DNA from: Camellia lanceoleosa
Taxonomy: Eukaryota; Streptophyta; Magnoliopsida; Ericales; Theaceae
Length of the DNA stretch: 64,000 nucleotides
Assembly: GCA_025200525.1 (NCBI GenBank)
Contig: CM045763.1
Location: 158,602,246 to 158,666,245, forward strand
Direction of reading: 5' to 3'
The notes under the pieces were generated by a model that saw only the letters and a list, made by a program, of their open reading frames with translations, was not told where the DNA came from and ran no database searches. Shown here piece by piece: positions 9,610-22,240 of the stretch; position 1 is the first letter of the stretch; each line of letters starts with the position of its first letter. Both the position numbers and the translations under genes were made by a program.

Positions 9610-12411
9610 TGTAGCTTTCTTTTCATGCTCCTCGGAGGGGTTTAGTCTCCTCGAATACGATAGCCTTATAGTTCGGACTCCCGTGGTTCTGAATCTGGTT
9701 TCACAAGTGCAATGTGAAATAGATTTAAACAAATGAGAGTCCAAATCTAGCAAATCTTTGGAAAATCGATTTACAATCAGAAATGCCAAAAATGGACTTC
9801 ATTGCCAGATTTCAGAGTTGTCACCTAAATATTTTTGAAAATTTTAGAAAACCCGTGACTCGTGCCAAAGGCTACTTGTCCGCCATAACCAAAGTGTCTT
9901 GACTCGGGAACTTAGGTATGAGAGGGGAAGGTAATGAATTGAGCACCCCACTCACCTGATCAAAGATCAACCTCTACTAATCATGATGTGATTTTTATGT
10001 ACATTATATGCTCTTATTTCGATTATTATGCTAACTTACTATGTGAGACACACAAGTATAGACTAAGTCACCCACTTTGGAATGCGTTCATTTCATGTTT
10101 GTTTGAAAAAAGTTTTGGATATGTGCCACTTGAAAAAGTAAACTTGAATATCCATTAATCAAAGTCATCCCAATTTAAGCAAAATAGCCTTTATCCACTG
10201 GCATTCAAACGGGTATATCGAATAAGCACTTAGTCTCATGGTAAATATGCTTGATATGGCAACACAAACATACATGCAATATGCTAGAGCTAAAATTGCT
10301 CAGCTAGTTCTCAACCGATGCAAGCCAAAATAGAATAAAGCAGTTAGAAAAATGCATACTCTAATATGCAAATGACTAATGCAACACATATAAAATGCAA
10401 CTACTTGGTTCGATTTGTGAACATGACATATGGCTCAACTCAAAACATGCGATAACGCACGTATTCAAGTAAGTAGGAAATGCCAAGGATGTTAGAATGA
10501 TGAACCGAACCCGATGTATGCAAAAATGGATATTTACAAATGGTAATGATATGTAACCAAAATATGACACTACATACAACCATCATAAGCAAGTAAATAA
10601 AAGAGAGAAATAATGGGGGTTGGAAGACAAACGCAATATTACAAGCGTGCCCTCATACAAAAGGGTTCGAATGAATGTCCTAATTAAACTAAATATTACA
10701 ACACCAAAATATATAAATAAACTAAATAAACTAATTATTACAAATTCGACTTAAGCTAACTAATTAATTACAACACACTAATATTAAAGTACTAAATTAA
10801 TGGGATGAGAGGTGAGGAGCCACAAGCGCACAACCGAGAACATCCTTCCGGAAATCTCTCGATTCACTGCCAAAATTTGTTCCGTTTACAGTTAGAAAAT
10901 TATTCTATTTTGGCCTCAGTTTCTGCTCTGTTCTACCACAAAAATGCCACTGCTTGTACAAAAAAAATGTGGCCGGCCGGCCTTGGAAAGTGGTCAATCG
11001 GACAGGGAGGTAGCCAACCGATTATTATTTTTGGGGATTACCCTATTGCAACAGATCTGAAACAGAGCAAAACAGAGTGTTTCCATGAGATATTTATCCT
11101 TTCTGCCCTTCCCTATCATGAAGATGATCAAGGGAGAAGTATATTCAGTTCATAAATCATCAATAATCACACATTTGTTATGTGATCATCTCGGAACCGA
11201 TAAGATAAAAGCTCAATAAATGGAAATGAAAGACCAACAACAACTCCTCCCTACTATTGAGTTACCTCAAGGAAAGGGGTATACATTGCTTCTTGAATCA
11301 CTAAATATCACTAAAAAGTATATAATGATTCAAGACACAATGGGTTCAATATAAAGTTCGATTGAACCCAACTCAATTTTATTACCTTTTTTTTTCTTTT
11401 TCTTTTTTTTTTTTTTTTATCTCTTTTACCCCAATTTTATTAGCCTCTTTTACATTACTTTGCTATTTTCTTGTATTTTCTTCATTTTGTCCAAGAGTGA
11501 TAATTACATCCACTAAGTGCAAAAAACGATAAAGGGCAGTGTCAAACAAGAGGTTGTGCTTAGCATGAGAGAGATGTAATGCCTTGGTAATGAACCTTTG
11601 AAGAGATTAAACCATTAAGCATGAAAAGTTTATTTCTTATGCTTTGAGTAACAATCTAGTGTTGGATACAACTCTTAATCAAAGAAAGCAAAGAAAGGAG
11701 GGAGACTGCAGAAGTGATTACTTACAAGTGAGACAATATATATGAAAACTACGTAGAGAGAGCTATCAATTCAAATAGATTGGTGTCTATGACCTAAACA
11801 ACCAAATCTATGAGGACTTACAACAATACAAGCATAGTGTTCAAAGCATAAATTAAATAAATACACTAAACAACCCCTTAATAGCACAAAACAGTGCTGG
11901 AAATCAATTTGAAAAGGGGGAGAAAATTTATACAAAAATAGAAGGAAAGAAGCCTAGTAAACAAACCAAAGAAATGATGGCTAACCCGTCCTCCTCTTAT
12001 GACTTAAAATCACATTTTTAAGCTTTAAAAACACTCTAAAAAATAGTGGCAAAAAACAAATAAACAACTGGGAAGAACAAGGATATAAGTTATGGGATAA
12101 GGTTCAAGAAAGGGTGGTTAACCCCTCCACCTTTGGTAGCTTTTAAATCACAAGTTTCAGCCCTTAAAACCAGTCCAAAACAGTGTATAAACAACAAGAA
12201 AAAGAGAAAAGAAGTGTAGTGTAAACAAGGCAAAAGATGGTAAAGGTTATACCTCTTGAAAAGAAGATACTCTTGGTTAAGCAAACCACAAGGTGAACAC
12301 TCTCAAGAGTTGAAATTTAGGGTCAAGAATCTCAGTAAGAGGCCTCAAGTTTTTGGTGTAGGAAGTGTATGGATAGTGTATGTGTAATGCAAGAAAGAGA
12401 GAGAGAGAGTG
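9610..12411 (-). mobile_element. Solo LTR D, larger part (interrupted by element B)
   Basis: Begins on the plus strand with TGTAGCTTTC straight after the TSD tagat (9605-9609). The matching right end is at 47721 followed by tagat (47722-47726). D totals about 3.2 kb once B is removed. It lacks gag-pol, primer site or polypurine tract between its ends, so it is a solo LTR left by LTR-LTR recombination. Long stretches align with E (50074-53364), for example GCACCCCACTCACCTGATCA near 9943 and its counterpart near 50394. It is also related, in reverse orientation, to the LTR of B. ORFs inside it (such as 12277-12894) are shadows of LTR sequence. Confidence 0.85.
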
Positions 12412-12870
12412 TGTAGACACCGCATTTTTGACCGTCCTCAAGACTTGGACGTCACCGTTTGAACGCTCGGTGATCATCCATGTTCGTGTTCGTTTTGAGT
12501 TCTCGGAGGTCTCAGCTACGCGCCTTGCCTCAGGATCTCTCGACTTGACTGTCTTGTGCTTGGTTAGACCAAACACTTGTTGGTTTTTGCTTCTGAGGGT
12601 AGAGAGTAGCTTGTTAGCTACCCCTGAAACCCACTGGCCTTGGCTTGAGGCCACCAGCCGTGTTCTCTTTCCACCGGCCATTGGTGGCGGCCGGTCAGCA
12701 TTTTGTGTAGATGACCGGCCATTTATTTGCCTGATTGTCTCCTTTTCTAGCCGGTACCTCCTTTTCTCCTTTTTCAGGTATGGTGCATGCCAGCTGTGCC
12801 AGCTAGAGTGCACGGACTTGTCCTCTATACACGTGTATGGAGGATTTGCCTCTTTTGCACCCTTTTGGTC

Positions 12871-13026
12871 TAAGCTTCTTGGAGAAGCTTGCACCCTTTG
12901 CTCAAGCTTCTTGAGGAAGCTTGGACCTTTGTCTTAGCTTCCTCAAGAAGCTTGGACCTTTGAGTTAGCTTCCTTGAGAAGCTTGCCCCCCCTGACCCCT
13001 TTTTTGTTAGCTTCCCTTAGAAGCTT
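12871..13026. repeat. Array of five HindIII-centred palindromes upstream of the TATA box
   Basis: Five near-perfect inverted repeats of the form AAGCTTCTTGAGGAAGCTT sit at about 12872-12890, 12904-12922, 12936-12953, 12967-12984 and 13009-13026. Spacers are similar (GGACCTTTG-like). The equivalent 3' LTR stretch (about 43384-43512) has four. The place directly upstream of the TATA box suggests repeated binding sites or hairpins; that is inference. Confidence 0.85.
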
Positions 13027-13041
13027 TGAGCCCTTGCCTTG

Positions 13042-13050
13042 TCTATATAA
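13042..13050 (+). promoter_or_regulatory. TATA box of element B 5' LTR
   Basis: TCTATATAA followed by GAGAGCCTC, some 16 bases after the last palindrome. The 3' LTR has GTATATAAGAGAG at 43531. Likely the core promoter for the genomic RNA. Confidence 0.65.
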
Positions 13051-16000
13051 GAGAGCCTCTTTTATCCTTTGAGGGGTTCAGCAAATCAGAGTTATATATG
13101 ATATATATACCACTCTCTCTATATCTCCCTCTCTCTCTACATTTGTGTGTGTTAGAGGGCCTAAAAGTGTGTTTTGTTCTTAGTTTTGCACTAAGGCACC
13201 TAGTGTTACACCATACCTTGGCTATTGAGGTGTTGAGAGGTTGTTCTTAGAGCTTTTAAGCTGGTTTTGATCAAAAAAGGGGCCTGAGGTTGCTGTTCTT
13301 CAAGTGTTCTTCAACGGTGAGCATAGTCACTTTATATTCCTCATTCTTGCACTAGCTTTTAACCCATTTTGCATGCTGTTTTGAGCTTTGTGTATAACTG
13401 ATAAAATTTCTTTTTTTTTTTTATGTTTAAGATGTTTCATTAAGGTCATTTTGGTGTTGGGGGTCGACCTCCCCCTCTTAGGCCTTGTTTGGCCCCTTTT
13501 GTGCCTTCTTTGTTGAGCTTTGGAACCTTTTGTGTATTGGCATTCTCATCACTAAAATCCAATGGATTTTCAGTGGTGGTGAAGGGTTCTTGAAGTCTTG
13601 TATAGGGGAGGGACACCCCTCTTCCTTTGTGTCTCATTTGTTCATGTTTTTGGCTCATAAGGGTAGCATACATGCTTAGCTTTACTTAGCTCCATTTCAG
13701 AGGTTTTTGGGTGTCATTTGGTCATTTTATGCCTCCATTTTTGGTCGGATTGATGGTCCATTACATGCATCATACACTTGGCTAGTAATCCCCTTTATTG
13801 TCATAGCATGTGCCATGCATTTGCCCCTCCATGCTTGCATGTTCTAGCTTGACTTCATGAAGCTTTTGGTCATATTTCATCATGCTTGAGGTCTGTTGGA
13901 TACTGATTTGATCATGTTTGCCATGTTTGGTATAGCCACCATGCATTTTGGCTTGTGAGCCTTGAGTGTGTGAGTCATTAGCATGCTTTAGTTGGGTTGC
14001 TTCAGTGATTTGGAATCATTTCCCATGCTATTTCAGTCCATAATCTATGTTTGTATGCTTGCATTCATCATCCTTTCCATGCTTTGAAGAGATGCTCTTT
14101 TGTGCCTTAAAATGAGTCATTGTGCATGCCTATATGTTTGAGGCTTTGGGCTGCCATATCAGTGGGTTTTGGGGCTCCTTTTTGCATGTTAAAACTCTAT
14201 TTTGCATTGATTAGTCCATGCCATATGTGGTTGGGGTGGTTGTAGTAAAGTGCCCTCTTTGTGGCCTTAAATCCCCCTTTGTTTTGCATTCATTTCTTAG
14301 CATGTTTTGACCATGATCTATGCATGCTTTAGTCTTGTTTTGGAGTGCCTTAGGACTGTTTTAAGCCATTTTGGTCCTTTGGGGTTTGGTTGACATAGCT
14401 ATGGTTTGGACCCCTTTGTTGGCTTCAAGTTTTGGTCATTATTGCACGCCTTACTTGCATAACATGGTTGATTTGGCATCATCCTCTATACACTTTCAGA
14501 GTTTAACATGTTGGTCTAGTGTCCATGTTTAATCTTTTGAGTGTTCTTGAAAGTTACCTTTTGTGCCTTAGCTTTAGGCCCATTGGTGTACATGTTTGCA
14601 TGAGCATTTATCTATCATTTCCACAACTTTTGGCCATTGTTTTGGGGTGTGGCTGAGGCTCCTCCATCTTAGTATAAGTCCATAGGTCATGCATTTGTGC
14701 ATTGTTCCATGCCAATCCTTTTTCCATAGTTGCTTATCTAGGTTGCATCATAGTATTGTATATCTATTGCATTGCCGTATTGTTTGCATCTTATGTTGCA
14801 TTGCATTGCATCTCGCATGCTTGGTGCATTGCACATTTGCATGTTTAGTTTGCATTGCATTTGGCATGCTTTGCTCACTTAGACTCATATTGCATACTTG
14901 AGCCATTTTGTACACTTAAGCCATATCGCATACATGCATTGCATTGTGTTTGGTTTAGGGTGTCAAACCAAACATGAGGAATGAGGTGCGTTCGTACTTG
15001 AAGTGACGAAACATGCCTCACCCCTCGGTCGCCGATGCCCTTGATCCCAACATGATAGGGCGTGAAGCATTCATTTGTTTTGTCACATGCATTTACATTG
15101 ATTTGCAAACTTGGTACCTTTGGCCATCATGCATTGGAATGCATGATTGGTGGCCCGAGTACCGAGGGCCACACTCCCTTGAGTCCATAGCATGATAGGG
15201 AGAGTGGCCATGCACACATTGTTTTGAAAATTCCATACCATGCACTGTCTGTCCTCTGCTGCTGTCAAAACAGGGTTCTGCAGGAAAAAATGGCCGGTCG
15301 ACCACTTTTAGTGCCGACGGACCATCACTATCCAGCCGGTGGTTCAATATTTGGCCGATCAGCCTATCCTCATGGCCGGTGGACTTAAATTATGGCCGGT
15401 GACATTCCACAACATTCAGGGAGTGATTCAGAAGGATTCTGTAAACTTTCATAAATTTCAGAGGAGCAAGGCATTGTAAACAAAGGCAACAGTGGCATGG
15501 TACCGAGTTTTCAAGCGAGGCGAATCAAGCATGCATCATCCCATCATTTTGAGGCGGGGCTGTAGCCACCTTCTTTTTGTAATTAATTCGTTAATTAGTT
15601 AAGTGTTGTGTAATAATTAATTAGCTAGTCAATTAGTTAATTAGTTAATCTGTATTATTTATTCGGACCCTCCGAGCGAGGGCAATTGTGTAATAAGTGT
15701 GTGTGCGTGTGATGTATGTCTTCCAACCCCACGTCTTTCTCCCTTTTATTTACTAGCTTATGATGGTTAGATTAGGGCATGTTTCAATTAGCATACTTAT
15801 GCTCACATGTTTGCATCCATACATTTTTCTTGCATGCACCGGGCTCGGCGCATCATATTAACTGCATTGTATTTCAATTTCAAGTTGAATACGTGTTAGC
15901 TGTAGCATCTTCATATGCCATCTTAGAATAGCCAAGCCTATCTTAGTTGCATTCTTGTATATGTTGCATTAGGCATTTCAGCATAGTTAGGATCATGCAT

Positions 16001-16819
16001 TTGATTACTAACTAGCTTCTGTTTTGGCTCGGAGTACTAGGTAAGCTTTTATACTTTAGCATCCTTGCATGTGTGTGAGTGACTGCCATGATAGCATGCT
16101 TGCCATGAGGCTATGTGCTTATATGATATACCTGCCTGAATGCCTGTGGGTGAAGGTTGGATTATCTGAATTTGAATAATGCATTGACTCTGAGTTTTAA
16201 GCCCACTTGAGAGTGCCAAAATCATGTTTTTTTAAGCCCACTTGAGGGTGGCAAATCTACATTTTAGCCTACTTACGAGTAGCAAACCGCTTTCAAAAAC
16301 AAACATGAAATGTTTCGTTCCAACTTAAGCGATCCGGTCTATATTTGTATGATGTGCGCATCACGTAGTAAATCTAGGCTAATAACCGGAAGAAGAGCAC
16401 ATAATGTTTTCAAAACTCGATATCATGGTTAGTAGAGGCCGATCTTTGATCGGGTGAGCAGGGGTGCTCATGAAGTGACCTTTCCCAATCGTACCCAAGT
16501 TCCCGAGCCGAGGCAACTTTGGTGATGACGGACACATGGCCTTAGGCAACGAGTCAGGGTTTTCTAAATTTCCCAAAATAAAATATTTAGGTGGCGACTC
16601 TGTGTCTGGCAAAGCAATCCATGTTTGGCACTTCTTTAAAAAAAAAATCTGTTTTCAAAAACGATTTGCCGAATTTGGACTCTTTGATGATTCATCGGTC
16701 TTGCATTGCACTCTGCGAGATTAGATACCGGACCGTGACATTGAGTCCTAAACTGTAATGAGCCCAAATGAACAGAATGGGATTTCCCTCCTGGGACGTT
16801 CGGGGACGTCTACAGTTTC

Positions 16820-16837
16820 TGGTGACTCTGCTGGGGA
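16820..16837 (+). other. Primer binding site of element B
   Basis: TGGTGACTCTGCTGGGGA lies five bases after the 5' LTR end, where minus-strand synthesis would be primed by a tRNA 3' end. Very similar primer sites are usual in plant Ogre/Tat elements. I cannot name the tRNA with certainty from the sequence alone. Confidence 0.8.
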
Positions 16838-17712
16838 TTTAGAAAACTTGACTCGAACTCATGATATCTTGATTTGTTTGCACTTATATGTTTCTTTGCA
16901 TTACATGTGCATTGGTGCGCCTAAGTCATAGTGTTTGCCATATTCTATTCCTGAATGGTTTGTCGGAGGCTCGCTTTGAGAAGCGTGCTATAAGGCTGAC
17001 CGGTTACGGGCTCTGCCACGATGGGAACACAAACCCTGGTTTTTACCAGGGCACCCTTTTGACCATTCGACCTAGTGCATATTCGGAACCCATAGTGACT
17101 TTTCCAAGCTAGGACAGGTTGCTTACCCAATTATAGGTTGTTTGAAACCGCTGCGTGCGTAGTGAAACCCTAGCTCCTGACAAAATAGGACAGGGAAACC
17201 CTACCCCAACATAAGGGTGTTTTTGGCTCTCACTTGCTTGCTATGTGCTTTTAGAGTTGGCCTCTACAGGAACGCATGTATCAGTTTGCAAGTTTGAGCA
17301 TCAGGGCTGCGGGCACCAGTGTTTTGAGGATCAATTATCTGCGGGTATCAGATTTGGTTTTGGGGGCCATGATTTGGGAACGATGATCAGTGTTTGAGAA
17401 CAGTCTATTCAGCTTATCAACTGTGTGTTGTGATGCCCAGCTGTGTGTTGTGTGTTTATTTATCTTTGTTATCTTTGTCTGCTTTTCCGTTGTTTATTTC
17501 CTTATTATCGCTTTATTTATCTTTTGCTAGGTAGTTTAGCACAATTGCTTGCACTGCCAGATATCCCCCAAGCACTCTGGACTAGAGGTCGTCGACTCCA
17601 TCGATCTGAGGATCTGGTAGATGGACAACCAGTGTTTCATTCTCTACCTCCGGTTACCAGACGGAGGGCAGTTAGACAGAGGATATCAGTTCAGCAGACA
17701 GTTTAGAGGGCT
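16838..17712 (+). other. Leader of element B between primer site and gag
   Basis: No recognisable protein in most of it. From 17443 the gag frame is open as far as a TAG at 17704, and the last 40 residues (Arg-rich, near 17580-17700) look like coding sequence joined to gag. The true gag start may therefore lie upstream of 17713. Confidence 0.5.
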
Positions 17713-19755
17713 TTGTCTACCCCGCCTGAGTATAGTAGGGATCAAAGTCCTGTTTTTCCCGCAGAAAGGGAACATACACCGGCAATACAACTAGATCAGG
17801 GCAGTATGGCAGGGATCGAAGAAATGATGCGCCAGCTCCAGGAGAGCATTAAAACCACGCAGCAGGACACTGTTCGTCGAGATGAATTTGCCAAACAACA
17901 GGTCGAGATCATAGCCCAGCAGGCAGAGTTAATTGCCAGACTGCAACAACAAACCGGGGCATCTACTCCACACCAAGTCCTTCCCCCACCAAGGGTCCCA
18001 CCACTCGAGGAGGCAGTGAATGTCCAGAATATCCAAGAGGATACAGACATCCCAACGAGGCCACCTCTGCCCCCGATTCTACCTTAACTATCCAAGGCAC
18101 CTACGCCTATCAATCAACCGGACTCTCCCTTCGAGTTCGAGGTAGACCTTACAGCGTTGAAGTTGAGCAAGCTTGAGAAGTTGTTCAAGAAATCCCAAGG
18201 GGTAAAGTCCATCCCAGACATTAAGGACGGGTATACCGACGTGGCTGTGACGCTGCCGGACCGGTTCAAGATGCCACAGATCGACCGCTTCGACGGGTCC
18301 GGGGATCCCATGGTGCATCTACGTTTGTTTTCAGATATACTAAGGCCGATGGGCCTCACCCGACTACAGAAGCTTTCATTATTTGGCCGGACCCTGTCGG
18401 GTGTGGCGGCCATCTGGTACGCAAAACTGGAAGACGATGTCAAGCGGAACTGGGATGGGATGGCCAAGGCCTTCATTGCACAGTACTCCTATAACACGCA
18501 AATTGAGGTTACCACCCGTGATCTCGAGACAACAAGGCAGGAGCCTAAAGAGACTTTCTCTGAATTCATAACCCGCTGGAGGGCCAAGGCCTCAATGATG
18601 ACCACTAGGCCCACTGACAAGGATCAGATTCGGATGATTATGCGCAATCTCCAACCCAAACTGATGCAGAAAATGATCGTGCTCCCTTTCCCTACCTTTT
18701 CGGATTTACATGAGATGGGGGTACAAGTTGAGGATGCGATGAAACAGGGTCTGATCGACCAAGACAAAGAGCAACCCAGGAGAACCTTCAACCGCAACAC
18801 CAATACAAGCACAAGTAATGCCGTAACCACCAGAGCTTCAGAAGTAAGCATGGTCACCACCAATCCCCCAAGAAACCTTGTAGCTATGCCATTCACCGGT
18901 GCGTCCGGGAGTAGTTCGCAAATAGCTAGATACCAACCCAAAAGCCAAAGAACCTTCGCTCCACTATATATGCCCATGTCCAAAGCTCTAGGGGTTTTAA
19001 TCAGAAAAGGGCACTTGAAGCCCCTAGAGCCGCGGCTATTGCCGGAAAAACTTCCCCCTTCCCACAACCCAGCCAAATATTGCGCATTTCACCAACAGCA
19101 CGGTCATGACGCCGACCAATGCTTCCAATTACATCATGAGATTCAAGATCTCATTGATAATGGGGTGATTGTGCCTCCAGAGAAACCCAATGTCACAACC
19201 AACCCTCTCCCACCACACAACCAAGCTCTACCTCCCAAACATATCAACTTTTTCTAGACTAGGGTCGTGTCTTACGATGCTAGCATATATATCACCCCGT
19301 CCTACCTACCCAAGTCGGAGGTGCTCCTTCCTGACTGCACTAACTTGTGCATGTTGGACATCTCCAGAACCCAACCCGAACCAATGGTGGTGAATGTCGA
19401 AGACAGAACAGGGGAAATTTCAGGGGAGAATGGGATTGATGAGTCAGAATCTGAGGAATCTGGGAGTTTTGCTGAGGAGGTATACAGTCCGAGTGACTAC
19501 ATTCTATCAGTAGGCCAGGTTGGACCAAATGTGGAATTGCCGGCAGGGGCAGAGCTTTGTGTGATACAGGGGGATGAATCTGATCAGAGGATAGATGACT
19601 TGGCAGCTGTGGAAGGGGACTTTGCTAACCTCCAATTTTTCAATGAACAAGATCCAGAGGGCATGGTAGTCAACTGGTCAGATTTTGAGGAGTCAGCAGA
19701 GGTCACCCGGTGGCTTGATGACCTGCCAAATGTTGTCGATTTAAACTTCGGTTGA
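17713..19755 (+). pseudogene. gag of element B (capsid and zinc finger), with nonsense codons
   Basis: One frame runs from 17713 to 19755 with stops at 18085 (TAA) and 19255 (TAG). Order: an N-terminal segment with a Gln-rich coiled-coil stretch; the retrotransposon capsid domain (about 18150-18770: DRFKMPQIDRFDGSGDPMVH, AAIWYAKL, FSEFITRWRAKA); a linker; then a zinc finger CAFHQQHGHDADQC (CX2HX4HX4C type) followed by IQDLIDNGVI, as in Tat/Ogre Gag. The protein would form the particle and package RNA. The last 160 residues (19267-19755) are acidic and Ser/Glu-rich, of unknown role. The frame ends at TGA 19753, where the protease frame takes over. Both internal stops can be explained by single transitions. 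Confidence 0.88.
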
Positions 19756-19756
19756 A

Positions 19757-22240
19757 CGGGCAGGCAAGAACATCGCCAGGCTTGGAAGGGCCAGAAATCA
19801 GAATGCATTGCCGGAGAGCGCCGATGCTAAGAATTTCGCTCAGGACTTGGGCATTATGAATGCAGGAAGTGTTGAACAGCCAGCTGTACTGACACAATTG
19901 GAACAAGAAAGGTTCAGGGATTCTGAGAGAATCAAGAAAGCTAAGGCCCCTGAGGGAACTGAAAGTGCTGTGTGCACGAGGATAGAGAATGCTACAAGCA
20001 TGTGAACGGAAAGTACTGCAAATACAATTGTACCGGAATCGGACAGGTGCCTGTCGGCTGCCGACGGAATGTGGTGGAAAGACGATGATCTATGTCTTCC
20101 CCACACGGATGAGGATTGGGGGAGCAACTAGCCAGACGATACCTGGTACATTGGCGAAGTCGATCATATGACTAGAAGTGGGCGGTATTTCCAGCCCTCA
20201 CATCTAGATCAGCCAGAGGCGTCTGGGAAAGATAAGGAGGCAGAGAAACAGAAAGAGAAGCAACTCGAAGAAGAAGCTGTACTGAAGCAGTTGAAAAAGG
20301 TACAGGCAGACATCTCCATCTGGGGACTGCTTATGGCATCGCGAGTGCATCGACAAGCTGTCTTATCGGCCATGGACAAGGCCAAGCTCTCAATAGACAC
20401 CACGCCTGAACAACTGGTGAGCTTAGTTTTTCTGGGAGGGGCTACCCCGATGTTGACTTTCTCTGACAAAGAATTGCCACCTAAGGGTGCGAACCATAAC
20501 AAGCCACTCTACATCTCTGTGGAGTGCAGAAACAAATGGATACCTGTGGTGCTTGTCGACACAGGGTCCGCCATCAATGTGTGCCTGGCAAGGACTGCAT
20601 ATGCAATCGGTTTAAAGACCGCGGACTTTGTGCCAACAGCCCAGGTGATTCGGGCGTATGATAACACAAGCAGAGAAGTAATGGGGACAGTGAAAATTCA
20701 GACCAAGGTTAGGCCGGGACAACATGAGGTAGACTTTCACGTCTTAGAAGTTCCTACAACCTTCAATCTATTTTTGGGGCGGCCGTGGTTGTACCAAGTA
20801 AAGGCAGTTTCGTCCACCTTGCATCAGATGGTAAAATACCCCCATGGAAAAGGAGTAGCCATCGTTTTTGGAAATTCGTCGATCCATCCACCGCCAGAAG
20901 TATCTACGCCAGTTTTGGAAATTGAGCACGGTATGGAGGATGTGTTCATATCAGGTTTTACCCTGGCTGAGGCCCGGGTTATGCAGAACATCTTAGCTGT
21001 TAATGAGGGGTTGTATGTTAGCGCACAATCAGTATACCTCATGAACAAGCTTCAACACATCCCCGGGATGGGATTGGGAAAGAGCGGCCGAAAGGGCATT
21101 GCAGCGTTGGCCGAAGTGCCACACAACCCACACACCTTTGGCTTAGGTTATCTGCCCACCAAAGAGGATTGGATAAGGAAAGGTAAGGAGATGGCTGGGA
21201 GAGCCAGAGTAAAGCAGGCAGGGAAGCCTTTTGAGCTAATGCACCGACCCATCCAAGGTACCCTAAACGAACGCTTTGTCCGGGAGGGCGAGGGCTTTCC
21301 ATTTTGTGGCTTCCTAGAGCCGTGGCTGAATGCCGAGAAGAGGCGCTTGCCAGGGTTTGAGATCTTCTTTGACCTACAGTTATCCGGGGATGATGTTGCT
21401 GAGGAGCTAGCAGATCCATCAGCTGAGGTTGAACAGAATGAGAAAATGGATTCTGAGAGCGCTGAAATTGAAATGGGGGTAGCACTGGCTTGTCTACTTT
21501 CAGATCCTCCGATCGTACAGAAGTGCTTGGGGGATAAATTCTCGGTGTCCATGATTAGGAATAAAACGGTTACGGGCCTACCATCAAAGATTTTGGATGC
21601 AACTATCGCACCCTCTCTTATTTGGCAGTATGAAGAGGGATTTTTGTCAAGCAGCACCGGGTCAAGTAGTGAGCCAGAATCTGATTCCTCCGAATTTGTT
21701 GAGTCGGAATCAAGTTCCAGCTTGACTGAGTCTAAGGCCGGTATTCCTGGGGGTGATAACCCGAATGCCACAGTCCTGTCCAGGTCGTCTTTTTCTTTCT
21801 CTTTTGAGTCTGTTGTAACGGAAGAATCGGATGATTTGGAAGCAATTAATGAGAATGATGTGGCTGTGGTTTCTGAGTACTTTTCTGTACCTTTGATTTA
21901 TTGCTTGAATCAGGACTTTCAAAATTTTGATAAAAATGACGAGGAAGAAATTCCTCCGGTTTTGCAACGATTAATTGATCAAGAGCAGGAAAGATTTGTT
22001 AAACCTTTAGTTGATGAAATCACTACTGTTAATGTTGGTACTGAGGAGGACCCGTGGCTGGTCCAGATCGGGTCCACGTTGTCTTCGGAGGAACGCGAGC
22101 GCTTAGTCACTTTATTAAAAAATTTCAAAGATGTTTTCGCGTGGTCCTACGAAGACATGCCTGGAATCGATCATGAGATTGTACAAAGACCGGATCCTCT
22201 TGACCGAGGCCGGCAGATTAGCGTAAACTTCGGAAGGATT
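19757..22240 (+). pseudogene. Protease region of element B
   Basis: In the +2 frame, open from 19745 except for TGA at 20003 and TAG near 20129. From 20168 it reads MTRSGRYFQPSHLDQPEA and continues to an aspartic protease around residues 110-240 of that ORF. The active site is VLVDTGSAINVC, with FLGRPWL near the domain end. A Gly-rich segment GMGLGKSGRKGI with FGLGYLPTKEDW follows, a G-patch-like element common in Tat/Ogre polyproteins. After an acidic variable stretch, the N-terminal RT linker appears (FAWSYEDMPGIDHEIVQ, about 22137). Homology leaves this frame near 22235, where RT continues in another frame. The enzyme would mature Gag-Pol. The gag-to-protease shift near 19745-19755 could be programmed or simply an indel. 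Confidence 0.86.

Larger units (their letters stand above)
12412..16814 (+). repeat. 5' LTR of element B (4403 bp)
   Basis: Starts TGTAGACACC and ends GACGTCTACA, and aligns along its whole length with 42926-47296. Differences are mostly single transitions plus a few indels, about 2-3% by eye. The largest indel is a 33-bp palindrome-containing unit near 12870-12902 that the 3' LTR lacks. A TATA box lies about 630 bp from the LTR start, so U3 is short and R-U5 very long. The many short ORFs inside are not conserved as proteins. Confidence 0.93.

Noticed and set aside
12277..12937. ORFs of 205 and 185 residues on opposite strands across the D/B junction
   Set aside because: They span an insertion boundary and the start of B's LTR; the B part recurs at 42870-43397 in broken form, so they are chance ORFs in LTR sequence.
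14720..14960. Dense GCATTGCAT/TTGCAT words in B's LTR as a satellite array
   Set aside because: Short irregular words without a constant period; the same stretch is copied in the 3' LTR simply as LTR sequence.
21039..21771. Minus-strand ORFs of 148 and 207 residues opposite B's protease region
   Set aside because: They are shadows of a conserved sense-strand coding region with recognised domains.
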